Positions 26,021 to 35,900 of a stretch of 64,000 nucleotides of DNA are shown piece by piece. The stretch covers positions 107,113 through 171,112 of the forward strand of contig JAEZCE010000023.1 of assembly GCA_023429995.1 (NCBI GenBank). Reading direction: 5' to 3'. Position numbers and translations under genes: made by a program. This stretch comes from Bacillota bacterium. GTDB taxonomy: Bacteria; Bacillota; UBA4882; UBA8346. The notes below the pieces were generated by a model. The model worked only from the letters and a program-made list of their open reading frames with translations. It was not told the origin of the DNA and did not search any database. Within the stretch, counting starts at the first letter, position 1; each line of letters starts with the position of its first letter.

Positions 26021-26818
26021 ATGATTATCGACAGTCATGCCCATGTAATGGAACCGACGGAAAAACAACTTTCATTGATGGAGGAGGCGGGGGTTGATAA
26101 AACGATTTTATTTTCAACCTCAATCCACCCCGAAAAAACCATGGATTTGGTATTCTTTGAACAAGAAATCCGGCGCTTGTTTGATATATTAGCCGGAAAT
26201 TGTAATCTAGAAGAAAGAAAGACCAGTATGTTGCGGAGCACCCTTGAACTTTGTGATACGATTAAAAAGCATCCGGAAGATTTCCTTGGTTTTGGACCGG
26301 TACCGCTTGGATTAGGAGAAGATGAAACAGCGGATTGGATTGGGAAGAATATCATTGTCAACGGACTTCTCGGAGTGGGTGAGGTTTCACCAGGCAGTGG
26401 TGGTATATGTTTGCTCGAAAATATTTTTAAATCATTAATGGAACTAGGGAAATTGCCTGTATGGATTCATACCTTTCATCCGATGACCTTGACGGATTTA
26501 AAGGATATTGCGGGTTTAGCCCGAAAGTACTCTACAATTCCAGTTATCCTAGGCCATATGGGTGGAGCTAATTGGTTGGATGCCATAAAGATAGCAAAGG
26601 ACCATACTAATTTATATCTTGACTTTTCCGCTTCCTTTACGTCGATTGCTCCAAAATTTGCCATGAAAGAACTACCGGAACGTAGTTTGTTTAGTTCCGA
26701 CGCCCCGTTCGGTCACCCTGTGCTGGTCCGTATGATGGTGGAAAGAGTCAGTGAAGATAAAGAAGTAACGAAAATGGTTCTCGGTGGAAACATTTCAAGA
26801 CTGTTAAACATTAAGTAA
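26021..26818 (+). CDS. Amidohydrolase-2-type metal-dependent hydrolase
   Basis: A 265-residue TIM-barrel hydrolase. The metal ligands fit the family: HAH at the N-terminus (DSHAHVMEP), H in WIHTFHP, H in VILGHMGG and D in LFSSDAPFG. AAAGGAGAG precedes the ATG. It is transcribed alone, divergent from the HxlR operon and ended by its own hairpin. The substrate is unknown; members include decarboxylases and lactonases. Confidence 0.85.
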   Translation: MIIDSHAHVMEPTEKQLSLMEEAGVDKTILFSTSIHPEKTMDLVFFEQEIRRLFDILAGNCNLEERKTSMLRSTLELCDTIKKHPEDFLGFGPVPLGLGEDETADWIGKNIIVNGLLGVGEVSPGSGGICLLENIFKSLMELGKLPVWIHTFHPMTLTDLKDIAGLARKYSTIPVILGHMGGANWLDAIKIAKDHTNLYLDFSASFTSIAPKFAMKELPERSLFSSDAPFGHPVLVRMMVERVSEDKEVTKMVLGGNISRLLNIK

Positions 26819-26822
26819 AAAT

Positions 26823-26870
26823 AGGGAACGGTGGATAAAAAGGCGATATACCCACTGTTCCCTGTCTTTA
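26823..26870 (+). terminator. Hairpin terminator after the amidohydrolase gene
   Basis: AGGGAACGGTGG (26823-26834) pairs with CCACTGTTCCCT (26852-26863) with one mismatch, followed by GTCTTTA. The T tract is short, so termination may be weak. Confidence 0.6.
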
Positions 26871-26903
26871 ATATCTTCGCGGGCCTAAACATTTGAAGAA
26901 TAT

Positions 26904-27314
26904 TTAATGCAAAAAACGAATTGTAAGATCCGGTAAGTATTGGACCGCTGTTGGAATTGGATTATCTGATATTTTGTCCTCATTGCCGATCATTTGCTCC
27001 AGAGCTTTCCGCTCAACATTTACATACGGCTTGATAGTACCCAGAAACGGATGGTGGATTTCCGCATTCAGTTTTCCGGATTCAACATCGGTAATCTTTG
27101 TCCCGTTAAAATTTAAGGTGTATTCCCCAATGACTTGGCCGTTTTCAGTCACTTGCAGGCCGAACTTATTTCCTTGTTGATTGGTGAAAAGGGTGCCGAT
27201 AAATGTAAATAACTGCGGATGTTTTTTGGAAAGGGTTTCGACGAGGCGTTCCCGGAACGGTACAAATTCATTTTTCACGAAAGCATCGACATCGTTATGG
27301 ATCGCTGGACTCAT
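26904..27314 (-). CDS. Conserved-looking cytosolic protein of unknown function (136 aa)
   Basis: A soluble alpha/beta protein. It has an amphipathic N-terminal helix (VDAFVKNEFVPFRERLVETL), then alternating strands such as FGLQVTENGQVIGEYTLN and a C-terminal helix region. An AAAAGGAG site precedes the ATG. There are no membrane segments or signal, and I recognise no family. The strand pattern around GEYTLNFNGTKI could fit an SCP2-like lipid-binding fold, but this is a weak impression. It lies downstream of the pyrophosphatase gene in the same direction with a 104-base gap. Confidence 0.6.
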   Translation of the reverse strand: MSPAIHNDVDAFVKNEFVPFRERLVETLSKKHPQLFTFIGTLFTNQQGNKFGLQVTENGQVIGEYTLNFNGTKITDVESGKLNAEIHHPFLGTIKPYVNVERKALEQMIGNEDKISDNPIPTAVQYLPDLTIRFLH

Positions 27315-27418
27315 ACTCTATACACTCCTTTTAAAAAGTAATATTTTACTGATTCTTAGAAGTTATTATCACCCAAAGTGTAAAAAAATATGAGTCAAGA
27401 CTACTGTTTAACCATCAT

Positions 27419-29056
27419 TTACTGATTGGACAGAATGTCGGTTAGTTCCGGGATAATTTGATTCTTGCGGGAGACAACGCCTTTCATCATGAAACTGTTT
27501 TCATCCTTTAACGGATTAAACGCCTTTGCAATCAGACCAGGCCGGGTTTCCACAAACAATACTTCGGTTTCTTCATTGATGATATCCGTAATGAGAAGCA
27601 GGACTGTACAATATCCCTTTTTCATCATCAGCTCATTCATACTTTGTAAGGTTGAAGAACGGATTTTCCTGACACTTGACAGATCATCGGTATTCACTTG
27701 GGAGACTCCGATTCTGTTAGCGCCGAGTATGTATTCTTTGAAGTCGTTTTGCAAAATTTCGTCGGGGGACATGTTTTTAAGAGATGCTCCAGCTTGGAAC
27801 ATTTTCCGGGCGAATTGATCCATATCGATTTGAGATATTTTCCCAAGCTTTTTTGCGGTGGACATGTCAATATCGGTACAGGTTGGAGATTTAAAAGCAA
27901 CCGTATCCGAAAGGATCGCCGCACAAAGAATGCCGGCTATTTTTTTCGAGGGTTGCATTCCGTTTTCAAAAAACAAATTGGCAATAATTGTAGCAGTGCT
28001 TCCCACCGGTTGGTTTCGATAAAAAATCGGTTTTCCGGTTTGAATATCACCGATTCGGTGATGATCGATAATTTCTAAAATTTCAGCTTGCTCGATCCCG
28101 TTAATGGTTTGGGAATTTTCACTATGATCCACTAGGATTACTTTTTTCCGGTTTTGCTTAATCAGATGATATCTGGAAATAAAACCCTTAAAATGGCCGT
28201 GATTGTCCACTACCGGATAACTCCGATATCGGGTCTGCAACATTTTTTCCTTCACGGTGTCAATATAGTCATCTTGCTGAAAAACGACCAGATTTTCGGA
28301 GGTCATGATAAAGCCCACCGGGATACTTTGGTACAACAATCTGGCCGCCGTAAAAGTATCATACTCGGTTCCTAAAAGAATACAGCCTTTTTTTCGGGCT
28401 TTGTCGGCGATCTCCTTTTCCACTTCGCTGCCGCAAGTAACGATAATGCAAAAAGCGCCGGCTTCGATGGCTTTGATTTGATTTTCCCTGCGGTTTCCAA
28501 CCAGCACAATATCGCCCGGTTCCATATAAGAACCCATTTCTTCCGGAGTCATTGCGGCGATGATGGTCTTTCCCGAATTGGAGAAGACGCGGCCAGCGCC
28601 ATGGATTAGGTTGGCATTTAGCGTGCGGATCACATTTTCCAGGGGTGTATGGCTCAAGGAAAGAGAATTGTTCTCCGGCATATTCATGTAGGCGTTGGCA
28701 ATGTCGGAAACAGAAACTACTCCCACTAGTTTTTGGTCGTTGTTTTTAACCGGCAACACTTCAATGGGATGAACCTTTAGGAGCTGCCACGCTTCTTGTA
28801 AAGATATATCACCAGAAATTGGTTCCACAATATCCATCTGTAAATTGGATACCTGCGTTTTAACAGAAGAGAGGTATTCGGGAGGCTTGATGCCGAAATA
28901 ATCTAAGACAAATGCTGTTTCACGATTGATTTTGCCGATTCGAACCGGGATAGCATCCATCTTTAACTGTTGTTTTAAATCCGCATAGGCGATTACGGAA
29001 CAAATCGAATCGGTATCCGGGTTTTGATGGCCAATAATGTAAATTTTATCACTCAT
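27419..29056 (-). CDS. ppaC: CBS-DRTGG manganese-dependent inorganic pyrophosphatase
   Basis: A 545-residue family II pyrophosphatase. The DHH part starts with GHQNPDTDSICS (metal ligands H and D). A regulatory insert follows: a CBS unit, a DRTGG domain and another CBS unit, roughly residues 70-300. The DHH part then resumes with VDHSENSQ and IDHHRIGD, and a DHHA2 domain closes the protein. Enzymes of this architecture are known to be inhibited by AMP/ADP and activated by diadenosine polyphosphates. It hydrolyses PPi made in biosynthesis. It is probably transcribed with the hypothetical gene downstream. Confidence 0.93.
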   Translation of the reverse strand: MSDKIYIIGHQNPDTDSICSVIAYADLKQQLKMDAIPVRIGKINRETAFVLDYFGIKPPEYLSSVKTQVSNLQMDIVEPISGDISLQEAWQLLKVHPIEVLPVKNNDQKLVGVVSVSDIANAYMNMPENNSLSLSHTPLENVIRTLNANLIHGAGRVFSNSGKTIIAAMTPEEMGSYMEPGDIVLVGNRRENQIKAIEAGAFCIIVTCGSEVEKEIADKARKKGCILLGTEYDTFTAARLLYQSIPVGFIMTSENLVVFQQDDYIDTVKEKMLQTRYRSYPVVDNHGHFKGFISRYHLIKQNRKKVILVDHSENSQTINGIEQAEILEIIDHHRIGDIQTGKPIFYRNQPVGSTATIIANLFFENGMQPSKKIAGILCAAILSDTVAFKSPTCTDIDMSTAKKLGKISQIDMDQFARKMFQAGASLKNMSPDEILQNDFKEYILGANRIGVSQVNTDDLSSVRKIRSSTLQSMNELMMKKGYCTVLLLITDIINEETEVLFVETRPGLIAKAFNPLKDENSFMMKGVVSRKNQIIPELTDILSNQ

Positions 29057-29160
29057 GATGAACCCCTTGCATGAATATTGAAGATAGTATATTTGATTTT
29101 ATAACGGAAAGAAATAGGAATTGGTTAAAAATATGTTACATTTTGCCTAGTATCATTAAA

Positions 29161-30192
29161 TTACATGGGGAAAACATATATTTTGTTCCTGGGTACGGTT
29201 AAGGTCACCTCTTGATTGGGAGATAGGTCGGCCATGGTATCGGCGAAAATATCCTGATTGCCAAACTGGATCAAATAACGGTGGATACCTCCGATAAACA
29301 TCCTTTCGACTACTTTGCCGGTAAAGGATACTCCCGGGTGGACCGGTGTCAAAGGATTGAAGATAATATCCGAGGCCCGGAAGATCACTTTTGCTTTACC
29401 GTTTGGGAAGGTGGAAGCCAAAAAAGGGTGATTGTCGATGCAAATTTGATTTTCTTTGACCTCTCCCAGCAACACGTTGGAATTGCCCAAAAATTCGGCT
29501 ACAAAATCGGAAACAGGTTGATTGTATATCTCCTGGGGTGTTCCCTTTTGGATAATCCGGCCCTGATTCATCAGTATGACCGTATCTGAAATACTTAGGG
29601 CTTCTTCCTGGTCGTGCGTCACATATAATGCGGTCAGGCCGAGTTTGCGTTGGATATTCCGGATTTCCAAGCGCAATTTCTGACGGACTTTGGCGTCCAA
29701 ATTGGATAATGGCTCATCAAGAAGTAAAATTTGGGGATTAACAACTAAAGCTCTGGCGAGAGCCACCCGTTGTTGTTGGCCGCCTGACAGTTCTGAAGGA
29801 TATTTGTGTTTTACCAATTCGGAGTTTAATTCAACTAAATCAAGTATTTGATTAACCTTTTCAACAATATCGCCGGAAGGTATCTTTTGAAGTCGTAGCC
29901 CGTAGGCAATATTGTCATAAATATTCATGTGGGGCCAAAGTGCGTAATTTTGAAACATAATGGCAGTTTTTCTTTTTTGGGTTGGTAATTCGGTGACATC
30001 ATTTTCATTAAAAAAAATCCGACCGCCATCCGCTGATAAAAATCCGGCCAAGATTTTTAATAAGGTTGTTTTACCACAACCGCTGGGTCCAACGACCGCG
30101 GTCAGGGTCCCTTCCGGTAATTCGAAAGATACATTATGCAACACCTTGGCGTTTTTATTGTAACTTTTAGAAATTGCATCGACTTTGAGCAT
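29161..30192 (-). CDS. PotA/FbpC-type ABC transporter ATP-binding protein
   Basis: A 343-residue ATPase with Walker A GPSGCGKTT, signature LSGGQQQR, Walker B ILLLDEPLSNLD and a C-terminal TOBE-type regulatory domain (about residue 240 on). The ATG at 30192 is preferred because GAGGTG lies 7 bases upstream; an ATG two codons earlier sits too close to the site. It is the last gene of the operon binding protein-permease-permease-ATPase. The group transports polyamines, ferric iron, thiamine or phosphonates; the ligand is not evident. Confidence 0.9.
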   Translation of the reverse strand: MLKVDAISKSYNKNAKVLHNVSFELPEGTLTAVVGPSGCGKTTLLKILAGFLSADGGRIFFNENDVTELPTQKRKTAIMFQNYALWPHMNIYDNIAYGLRLQKIPSGDIVEKVNQILDLVELNSELVKHKYPSELSGGQQQRVALARALVVNPQILLLDEPLSNLDAKVRQKLRLEIRNIQRKLGLTALYVTHDQEEALSISDTVILMNQGRIIQKGTPQEIYNQPVSDFVAEFLGNSNVLLGEVKENQICIDNHPFLASTFPNGKAKVIFRASDIIFNPLTPVHPGVSFTGKVVERMFIGGIHRYLIQFGNQDIFADTMADLSPNQEVTLTVPRNKIYVFPM

Positions 30193-30208
30193 ATCCATTC
30201 ACCTCGTT

Positions 30209-31000
30209 TTAAATTACGCCGAAACTGGCTAAATGTTCAGCTTTGATATATCGTTCCATTATCAGAAGCATGACTACACCCGGTATGGTTAAAAGAATGG
30301 ACGCAACCGAAGCAATCTGCATCTCATAACCCATAGCGGTATTGTACATAAAAACCGACAAATTTTTGACATAAGGCGCGCCAATCAGGAGCGATCCTGG
30401 AAATTCATCCAATGAATAAATGAATACTAAGATTGCTGAAGCGATAATTCCTGGGATCGCCAGTGGAAGAGTAATATGAAAAAAAGTCTTAAAGTGCGAA
30501 CTGCCTAGGTTATGAGCCGCCAGTTCCAAAGATTCCGGAATTGACTGAAAGACAGAAACCATAATCCATAATGCATAAATTAATCCTCCTGCTAAATGGA
30601 CCAAAATAACTCCCGAGAAGGTTCCAACCAAGTCCCATTTATAAAAAAGCCTCATCAAATTAATAAATACCGGAAGTTGGGGAAAAGCCTGAGGCAGCAG
30701 GAATAATAACATCAAAAAAATTTTCAGGGGAAAATTTTTCCGTACCATCACATAAGCAAAAGGCACAGTCAAGATCATAGCCGCTATCGTTGTCACAGTC
30801 GCAATCGATAATGAGGTTAGGATGGCATTTACGATATTGGTATCAGCAATTTTAACCCAATACAGTAGGCCATATTGTTGGGGAAACAAAGCTGGCCAAT
30901 ACCATTTTTGGGCAAATGACCAGATAATCAGCGATGATAATGGGCCCAGGATGATGAATATAGTCATGAGGTAGATCACAAATTTTAATGGATGTTTCAC
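30209..31000 (-). CDS. PotC-type ABC transporter permease
   Basis: A 263-residue permease with six membrane segments. The coupling loop is visible as SLELAAHNLGSSHFKTFF followed by HITLPLAIPGI. It overlaps the upstream permease by 4 bases (ATGA), which indicates translational coupling, and lies 16 bases before the ATPase start. Confidence 0.9.
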   Translation of the reverse strand: MKHPLKFVIYLMTIFIILGPLSSLIIWSFAQKWYWPALFPQQYGLLYWVKIADTNIVNAILTSLSIATVTTIAAMILTVPFAYVMVRKNFPLKIFLMLLFLLPQAFPQLPVFINLMRLFYKWDLVGTFSGVILVHLAGGLIYALWIMVSVFQSIPESLELAAHNLGSSHFKTFFHITLPLAIPGIIASAILVFIYSLDEFPGSLLIGAPYVKNLSVFMYNTAMGYEMQIASVASILLTIPGVVMLLIMERYIKAEHLASFGVI

Positions 31001-31854
31001 TTTATCAGCACCTTCTTCACATAATAATAGGCTGCACCCAGCGACAGCAAAAAAGAGATCAACCCTAATACGTTGGCTGTGCGGTAATCGTTCAGATAGG
31101 TAATCCGGTAATAAAGATCAACCATTAACATTTGGGGTCCCTGACCGTTACCCATCATCACCGGAATGGCAAAAGAAGCCAGCATTGAGGTGAACATCAA
31201 GATAGAACTGGTGGCGATGGAAGAAGCGGACATGGGTAACATAATGTCTTTAATAAGTCGGAGCGGACCGGCGCCCAGATTTTGAGCAGCTTGCAGATGA
31301 GCGTCGGATACCATTTTAAAGGGAGCCATGATTAACAAAAGCGCAAAGCCCATATTTTTCCATACCAAAGCGGTAATAATACCCGCCGGGCTGAAGACAA
31401 TGGAAGGGGAATGAGATAGATTGACGATACCGATTAAAGAAAGAAGCGAATTCAAGGTGCCGTGGGGCGCCAGGAAAGTCCGCATAGCGTGTCCTACCAC
31501 AACAAAAGGAATGAATAGAGGAATCTTGAATAAGAATTCCAAAAACCGATCTTGATATAAGCGCAGGTATCCGGCAATTGAAATGGTAATGAGCAGTGTA
31601 ATTAGAAGCGATAATAAAGCAATAACGATTGTATAAAGAATATCGAAACGATAAAGAGTGAACGTTTTCTGAAATCCTTCCATGGCTAAATGGTTATCCT
31701 GAAAGAAACTGTTAACAATCACTTGGAAAAAAGGAAAGATAAAAATCAGAGTGATAAAAATTACAGCAGGGGCAATCAATACCCCTACTGCAAAAGAAGT
31801 TTTCGGGAGATGGATCCTTCGTGAATGAATAACTTGTATAACCGGATTTTTCAT
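30997..31854 (-). CDS. PotB-type ABC transporter permease
   Basis: A 285-residue permease with a cytoplasmic start of about 20 residues and six membrane segments. The coupling loop reads DAHLQAAQNLGAGPLRLIKD, followed by MLPMSASS. It lies 8 bases after the binding-protein gene and overlaps the next permease. Confidence 0.9.
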   Translation of the reverse strand: MKNPVIQVIHSRRIHLPKTSFAVGVLIAPAVIFITLIFIFPFFQVIVNSFFQDNHLAMEGFQKTFTLYRFDILYTIVIALLSLLITLLITISIAGYLRLYQDRFLEFLFKIPLFIPFVVVGHAMRTFLAPHGTLNSLLSLIGIVNLSHSPSIVFSPAGIITALVWKNMGFALLLIMAPFKMVSDAHLQAAQNLGAGPLRLIKDIMLPMSASSIATSSILMFTSMLASFAIPVMMGNGQGPQMLMVDLYYRITYLNDYRTANVLGLISFLLSLGAAYYYVKKVLIK

Positions 31855-31862
31855 CGTTGAAG

Positions 31863-33014
31863 TTACCTTACGCTTTCATAGGTTTCCAGCAAATCGGTTT
31901 TATAAGGCGCCAGCATGAATGATTGACTGTACTTATTGAGATCGCCGGGTGTAATATCTTTAAATAAATGGTCTTTGGCTGCCTCGGAGCATTTGGGAAA
32001 TACTTTGGTGGCATCAATCCCCGGATACCAATTGTATTTTTCAACGATCACACCGGCTTGGACTTCCGGAGAGGCCAGTGTTTGGGCAAATTTAACCGCA
32101 GCGGAAATATTTTTAGCCTTGGCGGGAATTACAATATACATCGGCTGACCCGGCAATCCGGGAGCCGTTAATTTTAGCTTGACATTGGGATTCATTCTTC
32201 CCCCGGCAATCATAGAATAGAACATATCGACCCAAACCGGGCCCATTGTGATTTCACCACGATTCAGCATGTCGAGGGTTCCTTGGTTGCCGGCGGTATA
32301 GGTTACCGGGAGAGCTTTTAGTTCTTTGATAATGGCCGGCCATTTGTTTTCAAGTTTTTTATTATAAGGTCCTTTGCTTAATTGTTGATAATCGCCGGAT
32401 TTGGCATAAATGAAGGCAGTAGCGAACGCCACGCCGCTCATTCCGTTTTTGACGCCGTTATACCCAAAACTGCCGGGGTTGGCTTTAATCCATTTTTCTA
32501 ATTCCCTTAAGTTAGAGGGGACTTTTTTGACAACATCAGAATTATAAGCGATTGCGACCTGGCTTTGAAACAAGGGAATTACATAACCTGCGACATTAGC
32601 GCCTAAACTGTTTTTAGAAGTGTCGCCGATGACATAGTTCGCAATATCCGTTTTCGGGACGTATTTAAGGAGTAAGCCGTTTTGAATCATATTTCCCATG
32701 ATTCCCTGATGGACAATGGCGACATCGATATCCCATTCCGGCTTGCCGGCATCTTTCTGGGCCATTAATTTTTCATAAATTTTTTGACTGCCATCGTCGC
32801 CGGGGCCTGTTCCAACTACATTCAATTTCATTCCGGGATATTTTTGCGCCAGGAATTTAGCCACATGGACTCGTTGCAATTCTTCCATATTTGTATCGCC
32901 GGCTGTTGCAACATTGAGAGTTACATCGTTGGCGTCAACAGCCAATGCCGTACCCAAAATACAGAAGCTTAAAATAATTCCCAGCAAACCTAAAACCCCT
33001 AATTTTTTAATCAT
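31863..33014 (-). CDS. Extracellular ABC substrate-binding protein, PotD/FbpA-like
   Basis: A 383-residue exported protein. An AAGGTGG site lies 6 bases before the ATG. The signal peptide ends near ALA-VDAND, a signal peptidase I site rather than a lipobox. The fold markers VNVATAGDTNMEEL-like start and QSQVAIAYNSDVVKKVPSNL are typical of the ABC family 1 group that includes PotD and FbpA. Iron-binding paired tyrosines are not obvious, so a polyamine, phosphonate or thiamine-like ligand seems likelier than iron (inference). Confidence 0.85.
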   Translation of the reverse strand: MIKKLGVLGLLGIILSFCILGTALAVDANDVTLNVATAGDTNMEELQRVHVAKFLAQKYPGMKLNVVGTGPGDDGSQKIYEKLMAQKDAGKPEWDIDVAIVHQGIMGNMIQNGLLLKYVPKTDIANYVIGDTSKNSLGANVAGYVIPLFQSQVAIAYNSDVVKKVPSNLRELEKWIKANPGSFGYNGVKNGMSGVAFATAFIYAKSGDYQQLSKGPYNKKLENKWPAIIKELKALPVTYTAGNQGTLDMLNRGEITMGPVWVDMFYSMIAGGRMNPNVKLKLTAPGLPGQPMYIVIPAKAKNISAAVKFAQTLASPEVQAGVIVEKYNWYPGIDATKVFPKCSEAAKDHLFKDITPGDLNKYSQSFMLAPYKTDLLETYESVR

Positions 33015-33284
33015 TTGACTACCACCTTTTTTATAAATTGGAAGATATCCAATAATCTAAAAAAAAATTATAGATTCCAAATGTTAAGAGAAGGTTGGAC
33101 TGAAGTTAAATCGTTAATAAGAGAGCATCCGGTCCAACCGTTTTCATGAATCGCCTGGTTATATTTTCTGAACACCGAGAGCCTGAGATTGTAGCTCAAA
33201 AGCAGAGGGTAAACGAAATCAATAAACTTCAAAAAAATAAGACTTGAATTTTGAACAGAATCAAGATAAGATCAGATTACATCT

Positions 33285-33305
33285 ATATGTTTACGTATAT
33301 CATAT
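33285..33305. promoter_or_regulatory. Degenerate copy of the LacI-type operator before GH30
   Basis: ATATGTTTACGTA at 33285-33297 is identical to the first 13 bases of the perfect operator at 35852, but the right arm decays (TATCATAT). It ends 3 bases before the GH30 ribosome site, a position where a bound repressor would block expression. Confidence 0.5.
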
Positions 33306-33319
33306 TGTGGAGGAATATT

Positions 33320-34705
33320 ATGGAGAAGACCTTACCAACTGCCCCAATAAGTCCGAAAGAAAACTACAGTTCCGCCAGAGTCATTCAAACAGCGAAGGAT
33401 ACCCAGGAACGTATTGCCGAGATATCTACCTTGAAAGTAACCGCTGAAAAAGCAGAGGACGCATCACTTATACGAGTCAACCCCGGAGAACAGCATCAGT
33501 CGATTCTTGGGTTCGGCGGCGCCTTTACGGAGGCTGTGGCTTATGTTCTGGGAAAACTGACTCCGGAAAAGAGACGAGCGGTTATCGGCGCCTATTTCTC
33601 GCCAACCTGGGGACTTAAATACACCATGGGCCGGGTTCATATGAACAGTTGTGATTTTTCACTGGGAAACTATTCTTGTGACGATACGGATGGTGATAAG
33701 GAATTAAAGAATTTTAATATTTCACGCGATCAACAATATCTAATCCCCCTTATTAAGGAGGCGATGGGTCAGGCTGATATTCCCTTACTTCTAACGGTCA
33801 CTCCCTGGAGCCCTCCCGCCTGGATGAAAACCAACGGAATGATGAATCAAGGCGGAAGCATTAAAGACGATTGCCGCGAAGCCTGGGCCCGTTTTTATTC
33901 CAGGTTTATTCAGGCTTATGGAAAAGAAGGCATACCGGTTTGGGCCGTTTCGGTTCAAAACGAACCTGAGGCCAAACAAACCTGGGATTCTTGTTTGTAT
34001 ACGGCCGAGGAAGAAGGGGAGTTTGTCCGGGACTATCTGGGGCCGCAGCTTCAAAAAGATGGCCTCGGGCATATCAAAATTTTGATTTGGGACCATAACC
34101 GGGACCGGATTTATGAGCGGGCCAAGATCACGCTAGCCGATCCGCAGACGGCAAAATATGTCTGGGGGATTGCTTTTCATTGGTATACGGGAGAACAATT
34201 TGTCAATGTCGAAAAGACTTACCGTGAGTTTCCAGATAAGCCCTTAATTTTCACTGAAGGATGTATTGAAGGCGGAGTGCAGCTTGGGAAATGGGACCGG
34301 GGTGAATTTTATGCCCATCATATGATTGGCGACTTCAATGGCGGAACAGCGGGTTGGATGGACTGGAACCTGGCCCTTGACCGGCTCGGCGGGCCCAATC
34401 ATGTAGGCAATTATTGCGATGCGCCGGTGGTGGTGGATACCGAGTCCGGGGAATTTTTCTTCCAAAGCTCATACTATTATATCGGCCATTTCAGTAAGTT
34501 CATAGCGGCTGGCGCTAAACGAATCTGCTGTTCTTCAAAGGAATCACCAGTGGAAACTGTGGCCTTTATTAATCCCGATCAACAAATCGTGGTCATCGTT
34601 TTAAACAGGACCGATCAGGATTTACAATTTTCATTGGAAATTCAAAAGCGTTATCTCAATGGAACAAGTCTTAAGCATTCCATCCAAACCATTATCCTTG
34701 AATAA
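33320..34705 (+). CDS. GH30 glycosidase (glucosylceramidase/beta-glucanase type)
   Basis: A 461-residue beta-glycosidase. The start at 33320 is chosen for GGAGG 6 bases upstream; an upstream frame from 33251 lacks a site. The FGGAFTEA loop, acid-base E215 in VQNEPE, and nucleophile E313 in FTEGC fit GH30, and WSPPAWMKT and DWNLALD are also family blocks. No signal peptide is present, so it should act on imported short oligosaccharides. Subfamilies act on beta-1,6-glucan, beta-glucosides or xylan, and this one resembles the glucan/glucosylceramide group. It converges on the LacI gene 7 bases downstream. Confidence 0.9.
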   Translation: MEKTLPTAPISPKENYSSARVIQTAKDTQERIAEISTLKVTAEKAEDASLIRVNPGEQHQSILGFGGAFTEAVAYVLGKLTPEKRRAVIGAYFSPTWGLKYTMGRVHMNSCDFSLGNYSCDDTDGDKELKNFNISRDQQYLIPLIKEAMGQADIPLLLTVTPWSPPAWMKTNGMMNQGGSIKDDCREAWARFYSRFIQAYGKEGIPVWAVSVQNEPEAKQTWDSCLYTAEEEGEFVRDYLGPQLQKDGLGHIKILIWDHNRDRIYERAKITLADPQTAKYVWGIAFHWYTGEQFVNVEKTYREFPDKPLIFTEGCIEGGVQLGKWDRGEFYAHHMIGDFNGGTAGWMDWNLALDRLGGPNHVGNYCDAPVVVDTESGEFFFQSSYYYIGHFSKFIAAGAKRICCSSKESPVETVAFINPDQQIVVIVLNRTDQDLQFSLEIQKRYLNGTSLKHSIQTIILE

Positions 34706-34712
34706 ATTGAAA

Positions 34713-35717
34713 CTAAGCGCTGGCTCTTTTTACAAGTTCTACCGGGAAGATTTTTGATTCGGGAGGTAGTCCCGGATTCTGAATTTTTGAAAAAAGCAAT
34801 TCAGAGGCGGCAAAACCCATGTCGTATAAAGGCTGATTCACAGTGGTAAGGGGCGGATCGGTAAAGGCGGTGATTCCGATCCCGTCAAAACCGGCCAACG
34901 CCAGATCCTCGGGAACTTTAACGGCGGCATTCTTGGTTTCCGCTAAGACCCCGAGGGCCATTAAATCATTGGCGCAAATGACCGCCGAAGGGAGAGGGCC
35001 CAACGATAAAAGTTTTTTAAAAGCGTTTTGGCCCGACTCCGGAGTAAAATCCCCGTCAATGACCCAATCTTCTTGAATCGGAAGGTTATATATTTTCATG
35101 GCGGCCCGGAATCCTTCCAAGCGGTCGTTGGCATTGCGAATAGAAGGCATTGCCCTTACAAAGCCAATGCGATGGTGGCCTTTATGGATCAGATATTCGG
35201 TCAGCTGATACATTCCGGTAAAATTATCGGTATCGACGTAACTGACGGAATTAGCGGCCGGGCGATTGCCTATAATCACACAGGGAATGTTTTCCGTTGA
35301 AATGGCCGAGATCTGGGGATGATTTAAATCGGGGGTAATCAAGATCAAACCATCCACTTTCCCCTGGAAATATAGACGTAAATAATCTATTTTGGGGTCT
35401 TCCGACCGATAAGTCGACAAAAGGAGATCTTGTTGATGGGCTATGGTTGATTTTTCAACTCCCGCCATCAATAAATTATAATAATCGGTGGCGTGCACCG
35501 TGACGTTGGCCGGGGCCGGAATAATGATGCCGATGGTATTGACAGTCTTAATATGAAGAGCGCGCCCGATATGATTAGGGTAATAATGAAGCTCTTTAAT
35601 GGTATCAAGCACTTTTTGGCGGGTTTCTTCTTTCACGTAACCCTGGTTATTGATAACCCGGGATACTGTAATGAAAGAGACACCCGCTTTTTTGGCGACA
35701 TCCTGTTGCGTAACCAT
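34713..35717 (-). CDS. LacI-family transcriptional repressor
   Basis: A 334-residue regulator. The N-terminal helix-turn-helix reads TQQDVAKKAGVSFITVSRVI, followed by the hinge and a periplasmic-binding-protein-like effector domain (TIGIIIPAPANV to the end). The ATG at 35717 has GGAGGAAAAG upstream; a longer frame to 35768 is unlikely. It is divergent from the sugar ABC operon, with a perfect operator in the shared gap, and convergent with GH30, which carries a degenerate copy. The effector is probably the imported sugar. Confidence 0.93.
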   Translation of the reverse strand: MVTQQDVAKKAGVSFITVSRVINNQGYVKEETRQKVLDTIKELHYYPNHIGRALHIKTVNTIGIIIPAPANVTVHATDYYNLLMAGVEKSTIAHQQDLLLSTYRSEDPKIDYLRLYFQGKVDGLILITPDLNHPQISAISTENIPCVIIGNRPAANSVSYVDTDNFTGMYQLTEYLIHKGHHRIGFVRAMPSIRNANDRLEGFRAAMKIYNLPIQEDWVIDGDFTPESGQNAFKKLLSLGPLPSAVICANDLMALGVLAETKNAAVKVPEDLALAGFDGIGITAFTDPPLTTVNQPLYDMGFAASELLFSKIQNPGLPPESKIFPVELVKRASA

Positions 35718-35851
35718 CTTTTCCTCCACTCTGTTTAACGGCTGACACAAAATTATCATTTTCCGCAATCGTAGTCAAGTATTTTATCTTCACTTTGAAT
35801 TTTAAAAAATGATTCAAAATTGTCTTGAATATTTGTTACAGCAATGTTAAA

Positions 35852-35871
35852 ATATGTTTACGTAAACATAT
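35852..35871. promoter_or_regulatory. Perfect 20-bp palindromic LacI-type operator
   Basis: ATATGTTTACGTAAACATAT is an exact palindrome with the central CG typical of LacI-family operators. It lies 30-49 bases before the ATG of the sugar-binding protein and 135 bases from the divergent LacI gene. Likely role: repression of the ABC operon and possibly autoregulation. Confidence 0.8.
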
Positions 35872-35900
35872 GTATTGAAAAACTGAAAGGAAGGGTACGG

